This document shows, piece after piece, positions 34,165 through 42,702 of a DNA stretch of 52,081 bases. The notes beneath the pieces were generated by a model. It saw only the letters and a program-made list of their open reading frames with translations. It searched no databases and was not told the DNA's origin. Origin of the DNA: Desulfocicer vacuolatum DSM 3385 (GTDB taxonomy: Bacteria; Desulfobacterota; Desulfobacteria; Desulfobacterales; Desulfobacteraceae); the NCBI RefSeq assembly GCF_900176365.1, contig NZ_FWXY01000026.1, positions 1 through 52,081 on the forward strand. Reading direction: 5' to 3'. Each line of letters begins with the position of its first letter. Position 1 is the first letter of the stretch. The position numbers and the translations under genes are program-made.

Positions 34165-36192
34165 TCAGACCTTTTCCAGCCTTGCATACTGGCTGTAATA
34201 GGCTGCGGTTTCCCCCATATCTGTTATGGCTGGTTCAATAATCCTGTTGACACATCGACCATGTTTAAGCCACCCGCCCCGGCGGATGACAAGGGCCATG
34301 GGATGAAGGGAGTCCATGGTTTTCACCGTCACGGGCATGCGGCCCAGGGGAGTGACCAAGTGTACAGAGACGGCACCATCTATCCCGGTCAAATGGGGGG
34401 ATTTGCCATTGATCCACACCTCAAGGGGGTGTGGGGTTTCTTCCAGGGCCGTGTGTTCTTTTTCAGAAAGCTGGGAATGCATGGCATCTTTGTTCACCAG
34501 GGTGAGCAGGTGCATGGGAAAACCCGGGGGCGGTTCCGTTTCCCGGTTTAAATCGGTGGGCAGGCGGTATTTGCCGTCTCTGTGGGCAAACACAAGATTT
34601 TTCCAGGCAATGGCCGGATATGAAGCCCTTATAAATCCCTTTTCCCTTATTTCAGCCAGGGGGTCTTCAAAGTCCCCCATGGGTGGGGTATCAAGCGCTT
34701 TTTCAAAAATCACACTTCGGTGGGGAAAGGCAATGCCAAGGCGACCGGCAAGATCGGACATGATGTCAAAATCGCACCGGGCCTTTCCCCGGGGCGGAAA
34801 CACAGGCCGGGCGTGGTTCACCCAGTTGTGCAGACACGAGCCCACCATTTCTTCTCTTTCATAATCCAGGGCACAGGGCAGGATCACATCCGCAAGCCTT
34901 GCCGTGTCTGTCATAAAAGCGTCAATGACCACCTTAAAATCAATTTTTTCCATGGCATTCATGGTGGTGTCTGCGTCCGGTGCCTGGTTGACAAAATTAC
35001 TGCCGTCGGCCAGCAGGAATCGGATGGGAGGATCTGAGGCAATAATTTCCCTGCCAATACGGGGCAAAAGAAGCGTTCTGGCCGGTTTTCCCGCCTGTTC
35101 CACCCATTGGGTATTGATGTTTCTGCCGGAGGAGATGTTGTAATAGGTACCCCCGCCGGAACGTCCCACATGACCGGAAAGAAAGGAAAGGGCATTTAAG
35201 AACCGCACGGTTTCACCCCCGAACTTATACCGCTGGATACCCCAGCCCATGATAAGGGCCACCGGCGGTCTCCGGCTGAAGTAAAAATCTTTTTCCCGGG
35301 AATCAAGGGAAACTCTGTCAGTGGACGACTCTCCCGGAGAGACCCTTTTTTCAAAATGGTGCAAACTGCCGGTGAACACAGACATCAGATGGGCCAGATC
35401 TTTTGTGGAACAGTCACAGGCATTGAGAAGGGATGAAATAGAGTGGCCATCCAGCACTTTTATGAAATCATCAAAATTGGCAACCCGGGACAGAACCGAG
35501 TCATGGACAAGATTGCCATCCAAAATTCCCTTGATAACAGCAGCGGCAAGAAAACGGTCTCGGCCCGGTCGGATGCGGATAAAAAAATCGCTCAAGGTGT
35601 CATTTAAATCTCCACCCGGCGAAATGGTGGTGACAAGGCAACCCTTTTTTCTTGCCTGGCGAACCATGTGTGTCAGATGGATGGATGACCTTGAAAGGTC
35701 TTTTCCCCAGTTGATGATGTGACGGGCATTGATAAGATCCATGGGGTCATTCATTTCAAGGGCACCGAAATCCGCCGCATATGCCTCGCACCCGGCCTCA
35801 TCACACAGGGCCCCCCGGGTGGTGGATGCCCCCAATGAGTTAAAAAGATATTTGCTACCGTCGGCCAGTACCCCCCTGTAGCCGTAATGACGGACATGGA
35901 GCATGGTGGCAGGACAGTCCCGCAGGGCCGTAATTTTTTCGGCAATCAAATTAAGTGCTTCATCCCAGCCAATGGGTAAGAATTTTTCCCCCCGGCGAAT
36001 CAGGGGAGCGGTGATGCGGCGGGGGCTTGACAGGCGCCGGTGGGCCCTTCTTCCCTTGGGACAGATGAATCCTTTGGTAAAGGGATGATCCGGGTTACCG
36101 GTGATGGAGACACTGTTGTCCTCCGGGTGAACTGTGACAAGGGTGGAGCAGGTGTCCTGGCAGTCCAGTGTGCATGCAGATATTTTTCTCAT
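34165..36192 (-). CDS. Molybdopterin (bis-MGD) oxidoreductase, unassigned substrate
   Basis: This 675-residue single-subunit member of the DMSO-reductase superfamily starts with a [4Fe-4S] site Cys7-x3-Cys11-x3-Cys15-x28-Cys44. It then shows GWDEALNLIAEKI, a candidate Mo-ligand cysteine in ALCDEAGCEAY, HIINWGKDLSRSSIH and the C-terminal molydop-binding domain with GRMPVTVKT. There is no Tat signal, so it is cytoplasmic. No electron-transfer subunit gene is adjacent, so the substrate cannot be named. ATG 36192 was chosen because it opens directly onto the iron-sulfur motif and has AGGGGA upstream; the frame is open to 36237. Confidence 0.85.
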   Translation of the reverse strand: MRKISACTLDCQDTCSTLVTVHPEDNSVSITGNPDHPFTKGFICPKGRRAHRRLSSPRRITAPLIRRGEKFLPIGWDEALNLIAEKITALRDCPATMLHVRHYGYRGVLADGSKYLFNSLGASTTRGALCDEAGCEAYAADFGALEMNDPMDLINARHIINWGKDLSRSSIHLTHMVRQARKKGCLVTTISPGGDLNDTLSDFFIRIRPGRDRFLAAAVIKGILDGNLVHDSVLSRVANFDDFIKVLDGHSISSLLNACDCSTKDLAHLMSVFTGSLHHFEKRVSPGESSTDRVSLDSREKDFYFSRRPPVALIMGWGIQRYKFGGETVRFLNALSFLSGHVGRSGGGTYYNISSGRNINTQWVEQAGKPARTLLLPRIGREIIASDPPIRFLLADGSNFVNQAPDADTTMNAMEKIDFKVVIDAFMTDTARLADVILPCALDYEREEMVGSCLHNWVNHARPVFPPRGKARCDFDIMSDLAGRLGIAFPHRSVIFEKALDTPPMGDFEDPLAEIREKGFIRASYPAIAWKNLVFAHRDGKYRLPTDLNRETEPPPGFPMHLLTLVNKDAMHSQLSEKEHTALEETPHPLEVWINGKSPHLTGIDGAVSVHLVTPLGRMPVTVKTMDSLHPMALVIRRGGWLKHGRCVNRIIEPAITDMGETAAYYSQYARLEKV

Positions 36193-36660
36193 TTCAATTT
36201 TGTCCCCTTGATCCACAAGTGGTCCGTCCCCGTGCAAAGAACACTTGATTTTTTCGGTCCATCTATATACCTTTAATCCTGATTAACCGAATGTAACACA
36301 GCTATTTTCATCTGAATAACATATACTTAACTCAACTTTCGGTGTTCGCATTTCGTGGTGGGGTCAGGCTTTCGTTATTAACATTATCGAGGCTTTTTTC
36401 GTTGGCAAAGGCCTTGGTCGATAACATCAATAACAAAAGCCTGACCCCGTCGGCACACTGAGCCCATCGGTACATTTAAAAATGCCAGCTTTGAAATGAA
36501 GCCCGAAAGTTGAGTACTTAAACGGTTTAATGGGTCGTTTAGAAAAACTTTAACAGGTTATGGCGTGAAAATGCAAGTGTGATGAATATCCCGCTGTAAA
36601 ACTTAACAAAAAGGAATCCATCAGCATCTTGAAGTGACAGACAAAAAGGCCTAAAAAAAT
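36193..36660. other. Gene-free stretch between the molybdopterin enzyme and the defence remnant
   Basis: This 468-nt stretch contains the second fold-back element (36330-36515). The remainder is AT-rich and should hold the promoters of the two divergent neighbours, but no convincing promoter was seen. Confidence 0.6.
36330..36515. mobile_element. Fold-back MITE-like element, copy 2 (186 bp)
   Basis: It has the same ACTCAACTTTCGG / CCGAAAGTTGAGT ends and internal hairpin as copy 1, with a short extra segment (about 17 nt, containing cggcacactgagcc) near the right side. ACTTA flanks it on both sides (36325-36329 and 36516-36520), a possible 5-bp target duplication. Confidence 0.85.
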
Positions 36661-37140
36661 ATGCAAATACTGGACAATATAAACACCCTCTGGGGGGATG
36701 ACCTTAAAAAAACGCTCAAGCCCGGTGCAAAGTTGAAAATTGCGGCCTCCTGTTTTTCCATTTATGCATATGAATCTCTAAAAAAAGAACTGGAAAAAAT
36801 AGACTCCCTGGAATTTATTTTTACTGCCCCGGCCTTTATACCCAATGAGGTTACCGACAAAGTTCCCAAAAAAAGAAGGGAATTTTATATCCCCAAACAG
36901 CAGCGGGAACGAAATCTGTACGGCACTGAATTTGAAATTGAGCTGAAAAACAAGCTGACCCAGAAAGCCATTGCCAAAGAATGCGCAGACTGGATACGCA
37001 GAAAAGCTGTCTTCCGTTCCAACGCAACAAAGGCCCCCATGCAGCAATTTGCCTGCCTGAATACCGCTGAAGAAAAATCCGCTTATATGCCGTTACACGG
37101 ATTTACAGCCGTGGATCTGGGCTACCAAAAACCGGGGTGA
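36661..37140 (+). pseudogene. N-terminal stub of a PLD-like/SNF2 helicase
   Basis: The 159 residues match, from memory of the family, the N-terminal phospholipase D-like region of large SNF2-type helicases in restriction/defence operons: GDDLKKTLKPGAKLKIAASCFSIYAYESLKKEL, then LYGTEFEIELKNKLTQKAIAKECADWIRRK and MPLHGFTAVDLGYQ. In such helicases the ATPase body follows at this point. Here the frame ends (TGA 37138-37140) and the next gene begins with an overlapping GTG. The body seems to have been lost by deletion. A functional small protein is possible. No clear ribosome binding site is seen. Confidence 0.6.
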
Positions 37141-37682
37141 ATATAACGGACCTTGGCTTAAATGATTTCCGTATGGATCTTCTAAACCACATCAAAGCCC
37201 ATGGTGACTTGGGCCATTTACCCAATGGACTTCATGCCGTTGTGCCGCCCAATGTAAATCTTGGGTTACATCCCGGGGTTATATTCTCCCTGCGTAACCG
37301 CAATTCAAATGTTAATGTCAACCAGCATAACCGGCTGCATCCCTACTATCTGATTTATATGGGCAACAACGGAAAGGTGCTCATTGATCATACACGGATA
37401 AAATCATTGCTGGACCTGGTCAGGGGTAACTGCAAAGGGGTGAACCGTCCAATTCCCTCAGTTTGTCAGTTGTTCAACGCCAAAACAGATGATGGCCGGG
37501 ATATGAAGCCTTACTCCGATTTATTGGGTCAGGCCATTCGCTCCATGGTGGAGATAAAAGAAGAGAAGGACATTGACAGCCTGTTTTCAGGGGTCCACAC
37601 CACCGCACTGGTTGACACCATTAAAGGCCTGGATGATTTCGAACTGATATCCTTTCTTGTTATTCTGGAGGAGGAACAATAA
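37137..37682 (+). CDS. Conserved protein of the DUF4391/helicase defence operon
   Basis: This 181-residue soluble protein has a predicted mixed fold. Conserved-looking blocks are LHPGVIFSLRNRN, NRLHPYYLIYM, LDLVRGNCKG, YSDLLGQAIRSMVEIKEEKDIDSLFSG and DDFELISFLVIL. I associate it with operons encoding SNF2/PLD helicases and DUF4391 proteins, but know no biochemical function. It starts with GTG overlapping the stop of the helicase stub, and its TAA overlaps the ATG of the next gene (TAATG). The coupling shows that the operon frame survived the helicase deletion. Confidence 0.65.
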   Translation: MNITDLGLNDFRMDLLNHIKAHGDLGHLPNGLHAVVPPNVNLGLHPGVIFSLRNRNSNVNVNQHNRLHPYYLIYMGNNGKVLIDHTRIKSLLDLVRGNCKGVNRPIPSVCQLFNAKTDDGRDMKPYSDLLGQAIRSMVEIKEEKDIDSLFSGVHTTALVDTIKGLDDFELISFLVILEEEQ

Positions 37683-38368
37683 TGCAGCTACAGGCAAAAT
37701 TGCCTTCACAGTCCATTGTGAATTATAAATTTCCCGATGCTTCCAGGTTTGGTCATGTGATTGCCAAAAAGAAAATTTATAAACGTGCCACACCAACAGC
37801 AAAGGTAAAAAAGCTTTTTGTCTCCCAGGTTCAGAAGATCACCTGGGCTTACAAGCTTTCGCCTGCAACCGTCAATTTACCTGCCCATGGGGGAATAGAG
37901 GAAATTCAGGTTTTTACGGTGGGCCTAAAAACAGGCGAGCTTTCTCCTGAGGTTTTGCAAACCATGGACAAGGCCATCCCGTCCCCCCTCTTGTTTATGT
38001 TGACTTACAACCGAAAATGTCGTTATGTGGCCGTTTATAAACGTCCAAATGACGCTGATAAAAGCAGTTGGATGGTCAGCAGTTATTTTGGAACCCGGTG
38101 GATGAATGAGTCCGGGGAAAAATTGGAATTACCGGTTGTTTTGGATATGGAGGCGCTTTATCATTTTTTGATCAAATCGTTCATACCCATCCCGAAAAGA
38201 AAAGATGAACATCTGGATGATCTGGTACAACGACTGGATCAGGTACGAGCCAAAGAGCGGGAGGCAGGTAGACTGGAAATCCGAATAAACAAAGAAACAC
38301 AGTTTAACCGACGCGTGGAGCAGATATTCAAGCTCATGAGTCCAGGCACTGAGGTGAAGACGATATGA
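37682..38368 (+). CDS. DUF4391-domain protein
   Basis: The protein has 228 residues with the features of DUF4391: KLPSQSIVNYKFPDASRFGHVIAKKKIYKRA at the N-terminus, FVSQVQKITWAYKLSPATVNLPA, IQVFTVGLK and a C-terminal coiled-coil-like stretch (LDDLVQRLDQVRAKEREAGRLEIRI). The family occurs in restriction-like defence operons next to helicases and methyltransferases; its activity is unknown to me. GGAGGAGG precedes the ATG. The stop overlaps the RhuM start (ATGA). Confidence 0.75.
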   Translation: MQLQAKLPSQSIVNYKFPDASRFGHVIAKKKIYKRATPTAKVKKLFVSQVQKITWAYKLSPATVNLPAHGGIEEIQVFTVGLKTGELSPEVLQTMDKAIPSPLLFMLTYNRKCRYVAVYKRPNDADKSSWMVSSYFGTRWMNESGEKLELPVVLDMEALYHFLIKSFIPIPKRKDEHLDDLVQRLDQVRAKEREAGRLEIRINKETQFNRRVEQIFKLMSPGTEVKTI

Positions 38369-39417
38369 GCAACCGAGAAAAAAATCAAACATACGAAATA
38401 GAGCAGGCAAAGGGCCAGTTCCTGGTTTATCGGGCAGAAGACGGAACCCTGAAACTGGATGTGCGGCTGGAGGATGAAACCGTTTGGCTGACCCAGCCTT
38501 TGATGGCGAATCTGTTTCAAACATCCCAGCAAAATATCAGCCAGCATATTTTAAACATTTATGAAGAAGAAGAGTTAGCCCCCGAGTCAACTCACAAGAA
38601 ATACTTGTCAGTTCGAAAAGAGGGTAAAAGACAGGTAAAACGCCTTCTTGATTATTATAATCTGGATATGATCATTTCCGTGGGCTACCGGGTAAAAAGC
38701 CATGTGGCCACCCGGTTCCGAATCTGGGCCACAGAACGACTGAAAGAGTATATTATCAAGGGGTTTACCCTGGATGATGATCGACTTAAAAACCCGGATC
38801 TGCCCTTTGACTACTTTGAAGAGCTGACCCGCCGTATACAGGATATCCGAACGTCGGAACGGCGTTTTTATCAGAAAATCACCGACATTTACGCCACCAG
38901 CATTGATTATGATCCCACCATGGAGATCAGCATCAATTTTTTCAAAACCGTTCAAAACAAGATGCACTGGGCCATTACCGGACAAACCGCCGCAGAAATT
39001 ATTCATTCCAGGGTGGATGCGGCAAAACCCAATATGGGGCTGACCAGTTACCGGGGGGCCAAAGTCCGTAAGCAGGATGTGGCCATTGCCAAGAATTATC
39101 TCTATGAAGAGGAACTGGCGGCCCTGAACAACCTTGTGGAACAATATCTTGTTTTTGCCCAGGGCCAGGCCATGCGTCGTCTGCCCATGTATATGAAGGA
39201 CTGGATTAAAAAGCTGGATGCATTTTTGTCCATAAATGACAGGGATGTCCTCAATCATGCCGGAAAAATTTCCCATGAAATGGCAAAACAGTTGGCAGAA
39301 AAAGAGTATGAAAAATTTCATGCTGGACGTCTTTTGGACAGTAAAAACAAGCTGAGTGATTTTGACAAGGTGGTGAAACAGATAGAAACCTCGGTTAAAA
39401 AAGGAGACCGTCGGTGA
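38365..39417 (+). CDS. RhuM-family protein
   Basis: This 350-residue member of the RhuM (virulence RhuM) family has the typical opening FLVYRAEDGTLKLDVRLEDETVWLTQPLMANLFQTSQQNISQHI, which is a winged-helix/helix-turn-helix region. It is followed by the ORF6N-like RVKSHVATRFRIWATERLKEYIIKGF block and a helical C-terminus. RhuM genes often ride inside restriction-modification operons; their role is unclear. Here it lies between DUF4391 and a dead type III restriction fragment, overlapping both. The methyltransferase gene expected in such loci is missing. Confidence 0.85.
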   Translation: MSNREKNQTYEIEQAKGQFLVYRAEDGTLKLDVRLEDETVWLTQPLMANLFQTSQQNISQHILNIYEEEELAPESTHKKYLSVRKEGKRQVKRLLDYYNLDMIISVGYRVKSHVATRFRIWATERLKEYIIKGFTLDDDRLKNPDLPFDYFEELTRRIQDIRTSERRFYQKITDIYATSIDYDPTMEISINFFKTVQNKMHWAITGQTAAEIIHSRVDAAKPNMGLTSYRGAKVRKQDVAIAKNYLYEEELAALNNLVEQYLVFAQGQAMRRLPMYMKDWIKKLDAFLSINDRDVLNHAGKISHEMAKQLAEKEYEKFHAGRLLDSKNKLSDFDKVVKQIETSVKKGDRR

Positions 39418-39488
39418 AGCTCAAGTTTAAAAAACAGGAGTAGCAGACACAGGCGGTTAAAGCTGTGCTGAATTGTTTCAACGGGTAG
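39414..39488 (+). pseudogene. Remnant of a type III restriction enzyme (Res) N-terminus
   Basis: GTG 39414 overlaps the RhuM stop (GTGA). The frame reads MKLKFKKQE, stop, QTQAVKAVLNCFNG, stop. This resembles the N-terminus of type III restriction subunits (KLKFKKQ-Y-QTxAV). TAG at 39441-39443 would replace the Tyr codon, and a second TAG lies at 39486. The rest of the gene is gone. Confidence 0.6.
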
Positions 39489-39574
39489 CCCATGAGAGCA
39501 TCAGCTTCAAATACGGTAAGCTTATGGAAATTGTCGGAGCATCCACGGAAGTGTCTTCCCAAATGAGGCAATGA
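39461..39574 (+). pseudogene. Short coding-like remnant of an unidentified gene
   Basis: In a different frame from the restriction remnant, about 37 codons read through to TGA 39572-39574, including LFQRVAHESISFKYGKLMEI. The composition looks like protein, but I cannot name the parent gene. Confidence 0.3.
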
Positions 39575-39598
39575 TCTATTTAAGGAAAACAGACAAAA

Positions 39599-40279
39599 AT
39601 GGAACAAATCAAACCCAACAAGCAAAAAGCCATCATGCTTGCCAGGCGTCAGCTGGCCGAACTGGTGTGCGATGCCGTCAATCTTGAGGGAATCAACTAC
39701 ACCCTTCCGGAAGTGCAAACCCTTTTGGACGGCGTTACCGTTGGTGGACACAGAATAACAGACCAGCAAATAACATTAAACCAGGCATATGCCTGGAAAA
39801 CGCTCTTCAAATGGGTTGAAGAAAATCAATTTGAAGTAAACATGAAAAAAGTATGTGCCCTGCACAAAATAGCGGCAAAGGAAGAGGCCCTGGATTGGGG
39901 GCAATTCAGAAGCGGCAACGTGACCATTGCAGGGACAGACTATATGCCCCCCCCACCGGCCCTGTTACCCATGCGGTTTGAAAAAATGGTTGAAGATGCC
40001 CAGGCACTGTCTGATATCCAGGACAAAGCCATTCATTTTTTTCTGACCATGGCCCGGTGTCAATTTTTTTATGATGTCAACAAACGCATGGGACGCTTTG
40101 TCATGAACGGCTATCTGTTAAGCCATGGATACCCGGCCATTAATCTTCCGGCAAAAAGACAGCTGGAATTTAATCAGTTAATGCTGGCATTTTACGACAA
40201 CGGCAAACAACAACAGATGAATGAATTCCTGAGATCATGTCAAGATAAAAGAATCATGAAAATCATGGAAGAAACATGA
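39599..40279 (+). CDS. Fic-domain protein with degenerate catalytic motif
   Basis: The protein has 226 residues. The Fic core is visible as IHFFLTMARCQFFYDVNKRMGRFVMNGYLLSHGYP. The usual HPFxDGNGRxxR motif reads QFFYDVNKRMGR, so the catalytic His is replaced by Gln and the Gly of DGN by Val. A related subfamily naturally has QFF-DGNKRTxR, so loss of the His may be a family trait while the Val is particular to this copy. AMPylation activity is doubtful. It is separated from RhuM by restriction gene debris. AAGGA lies upstream of the ATG. Confidence 0.8.
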   Translation: MEQIKPNKQKAIMLARRQLAELVCDAVNLEGINYTLPEVQTLLDGVTVGGHRITDQQITLNQAYAWKTLFKWVEENQFEVNMKKVCALHKIAAKEEALDWGQFRSGNVTIAGTDYMPPPPALLPMRFEKMVEDAQALSDIQDKAIHFFLTMARCQFFYDVNKRMGRFVMNGYLLSHGYPAINLPAKRQLEFNQLMLAFYDNGKQQQMNEFLRSCQDKRIMKIMEET

Positions 40280-40282
40280 AAT

Positions 40283-40529
40283 CTCAGCAGAGCCCCCCCC
40301 GACGGGCAATAGGAACCGGACAATTGAGCTGTCTACAGTTCCGGTCGGCCCATTGCCCGTCGGGGGGGCGGCGGTATAATACCATGTGGCTCCGCGTCTA
40401 TGACCCTATATTTGTTGTGTCCCACAGAAAATGCCCGTTTATATGAAATACTCCGCAAACCAGGGGCGTATTTCAAGCTTCGTTGTGGGCAGATCCAGAT
40501 CAAAATAAGGTCTGCCCGTGGCGGTTATA
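40283..40529 (+). repeat. Composite dispersed repeat, copy 7 (modules A and B)
   Basis: The A stem (GCCCCCCCCGACGGGCAAT facing ATTGCCCGTCGGGGGGGCGGC) is followed by TATAAT near 40376 and atgcccgtttatat. The B module then follows, with GAAATACTCC, gcgtatttcaagct and tctgcccgtggcggttat. It fills the space between the convergent fic and GAF genes. Confidence 0.88.
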
Positions 40530-40534
40530 AAAAA

Positions 40535-41086
40535 TTACAGCCACACCGGATGTACCTCTGCCAGGGTATCTTTCATGCTTTCCACGGTGGTGAGCAAACG
40601 AAAATATTTCAACGCCATACCCAGGTTTAAGGCCAGGGATTCCAATAGATTTTTTTCCAGCGGAGTAATCTGCCATACCTCGGAATGATATAACCTCAAC
40701 GCCCCAATGGTTTTACCCTTTACATTAATGGGCAAAGAAACAATGGACCGAATTCCTTCGTGCTTTGCCTTTTCAGGGTACTGAAGCTGATCTGAAACAT
40801 GGGTGTCACTGATGATCACCGTCTCCCGGTTGGATGGCCGCTGTATACTCTTGTCCACCAGTATGGGACCTTTATTGACATAATCAACGCTGAGCCCTTG
40901 GGTGGCCACAATCTCCAATTCTCCTTCCAGAGCATTTAACACAAAAAATGTGGCACCTTTGATCTTCATACTGCCGATTAGCAGCTGTATGACCTGGTTA
41001 CTCATGACATCCAGGCTGCTGGATGATGTCACGGTTTCCAGAATAAACCGATAGATATCCAAATCAATTTTATCATGTGATGACAT
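40535..41086 (-). CDS. GAF-domain protein
   Basis: This 183-residue protein consists mainly of one GAF domain (about 25-165) without an attached output domain. Typical segments are ATFFVLNALEGELEIVATQGLS and RSIVSLPINVKGKTIGALRLYH. GAF domains bind small ligands or sense redox state; no ligand can be named. AGGAGG precedes the ATG. It is the last gene of a row with two universal stress proteins and a cyclic-nucleotide-binding protein, all with near-identical ribosome binding sites. Confidence 0.85.
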   Translation of the reverse strand: MSSHDKIDLDIYRFILETVTSSSSLDVMSNQVIQLLIGSMKIKGATFFVLNALEGELEIVATQGLSVDYVNKGPILVDKSIQRPSNRETVIISDTHVSDQLQYPEKAKHEGIRSIVSLPINVKGKTIGALRLYHSEVWQITPLEKNLLESLALNLGMALKYFRLLTTVESMKDTLAEVHPVWL

Positions 41087-41103
41087 GGGTTCCTCCTTTT
41101 GAA

Positions 41104-41571
41104 TCAGGTCAAAATAATAACTTCAATGCCCTTGCCAATACCGGCTGCTACTTTCTTTGAAACACTTCGGGTAAAAAAACGGATTACCCGGTCAGGGGTT
41201 CTGCTGAAAATAACCATTTCAAACGCTTCTGACCTGGCAAACTTTATAATATCCCGGGGCACATCAATTTTAACCGGAGCAAAAACACAATGCACCTGTT
41301 CATCACGGAACCCTCTATTCAAAAGCCGCTGCTTTACCTGGTGAAGGGCCATCTCCCGGGTATTTAACAAACTCCTTTGATAGCTCAGGTTCTGGTTCAT
41401 TTTTTCCATGATGGGGTTATTACGCACATCAATTTCCGGTACCGGAGTAAAAATATAAAAAAGAGTGAGATCCACGGTCCTATCCAGGGCAAAACGATTA
41501 ATGATAAAATTAATGGATTTTCTATCGTTAAGGGTCAAGCCCAAAGGGATGAGAATTTTTTTCATGGTCAT
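41104..41571 (-). CDS. UspA-like protein without the ATP-binding motif
   Basis: This 155-residue protein has the UspA fold: KKILIPLGLTLNDRKSINFI at the start and a CVFAPVKIDVPRDIIKFARSEAFEMVIFSRT segment. The expected G-x2-G-x9-G-S/T nucleotide motif is missing; the place reads FSRTPDRVIRFFTRSVSKKV. It is therefore probably a non-ATP-binding Usp. AGGAGG lies 6 nt before ATG 41571, and the GAF gene follows after 17 nt. Confidence 0.8.
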   Translation of the reverse strand: MTMKKILIPLGLTLNDRKSINFIINRFALDRTVDLTLFYIFTPVPEIDVRNNPIMEKMNQNLSYQRSLLNTREMALHQVKQRLLNRGFRDEQVHCVFAPVKIDVPRDIIKFARSEAFEMVIFSRTPDRVIRFFTRSVSKKVAAGIGKGIEVIILT

Positions 41572-41608
41572 TTTGTCCTCCTTTCTTCAATGGAAAACCA
41601 CCAAACGA

Positions 41609-42031
41609 TCATTTTACAATTAACACCGGGCATGCAGCAGAGTGAAGCACTTTATGAGCCACGCTGCCCACAATGAGTCCTTCCAGATCCGTACATCCCC
41701 GGGACCCCATGACAATCATGTCTACCTTGTTAATTTTTGCCACATTGGGAATAACCATCCCTGCTGCTCCCTCCAGAATCCGAGTCTCAAACAAAACGCC
41801 ACTCTCTTCAAGAATTTCCACAAAGGGTGCGATCAACTCTTCAGAAGCCTGGATGATTCGATCTATGCTTTTCTGAAAATAGGGTTCAGCCGTTATTTTG
41901 GGAAAACTGCGATGGCAATGGAGGAGAAGCATTTCCGAATGAAAAAAATGTGAAAGTTCAGCTGCGTAGCGTGTGGCATTAATGGCATGGGCTGATCCAT
42001 CCACCGGATTTAATATTTTACGAATATTCAT
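41609..42031 (-). CDS. Universal stress protein UspA-family, ATP-binding type
   Basis: This 140-residue UspA protein has an N-terminal RKILNPVDGSAHAINATRYAAEL and an intact nucleotide motif GSRGCTDLEGLIVGS near residues 111-125 (G-x2-G-x9-G-S). The C-terminal strand is CPVLIVK. Such proteins bind ATP and aid survival under stress. GGAGGGG lies just before ATG 42031. It is followed after 37 nt by a second, non-canonical Usp gene. Confidence 0.92.
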   Translation of the reverse strand: MNIRKILNPVDGSAHAINATRYAAELSHFFHSEMLLLHCHRSFPKITAEPYFQKSIDRIIQASEELIAPFVEILEESGVLFETRILEGAAGMVIPNVAKINKVDMIVMGSRGCTDLEGLIVGSVAHKVLHSAACPVLIVK

Positions 42032-42160
42032 ATTCCCCTCCTTTCTCTTGATGGTTATTGTTAAGGTAAATTTTGGGGAAACAGAGTTAAAAACGCATCA
42101 ATTATAGCACCTGAGCATCTATATACGCTCCATATTATGAACAACACCTGCCATTGGGGA

Positions 42161-42658
42161 TCACCAGGAGTTCATCATATTAATGCCAATGAATTTAGCG
42201 ACTTCCTCCTGCATCTGTTTAAATCTAAACCCCACCACCTGAACAAGATAAGTCATGACTTTATATCCAATCACCGGATCTGAACTCATCAGGGTTTTAA
42301 TTTTTACACCGTTGATTTTAATAACCTCACACCTTCGTGTGGCGCAATAAGCAGACAACCTCATTTGATAGGGAGGAATAAAACAGGACCATCCAAAGAC
42401 CTGGGATTCAGCGTTTTCATTGTCATGGGATGAGATGGCAGTATCATCGGTGCTGGGTTTTGAATTAGGCATTTCAAAACGCAGTTGAACCTCTCCGTCT
42501 CTGACTATCCACAGGTTTTTTGCTTCATCGCCTTCACAAAAGAGCCTGTCACCCTGTTGATAATTTTCCACCACACAGATTTCAAGAATTTTTGCCAGCT
42601 CTGATTTTTCAAAATTTTCAAAAATTTTCAGATCCTCAATCATTTCAAGCGATACCAT
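42161..42658 (-). CDS. Cyclic nucleotide-binding domain protein
   Basis: This 165-residue protein consists of a CNB (cNMP_binding) domain: IFENFEKSELAKILEICVVENYQQGDRLFCEGDEAKNLWIVRDGEVQLRF. After that comes an insertion rich in Ser, Asp and Asn (about 74-93), then VFGWSCFIPPYQMRLSAYC. No helix-turn-helix follows, so it is a stand-alone sensor rather than a Crp-type regulator. ATG 42658 has AGGAGG upstream; the frame is open to 42739, but those codons lie in a dispersed repeat. It heads the stress cluster on this strand. Confidence 0.85.
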   Translation of the reverse strand: MVSLEMIEDLKIFENFEKSELAKILEICVVENYQQGDRLFCEGDEAKNLWIVRDGEVQLRFEMPNSKPSTDDTAISSHDNENAESQVFGWSCFIPPYQMRLSAYCATRRCEVIKINGVKIKTLMSSDPVIGYKVMTYLVQVVGFRFKQMQEEVAKFIGINMMNSW

Positions 42659-42702
42659 AATATTCCTCCTTTTTTTAAGTGAATACCCGATGATCGTTTT
42701 TT

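Noticed and set aside
34165-36192. Naming the molybdopterin enzyme as formate dehydrogenase or nitrate reductase
   Set aside because: There is no Sec/Cys-His formate motif, no partner subunits and no Tat signal, so the substrate stays open.
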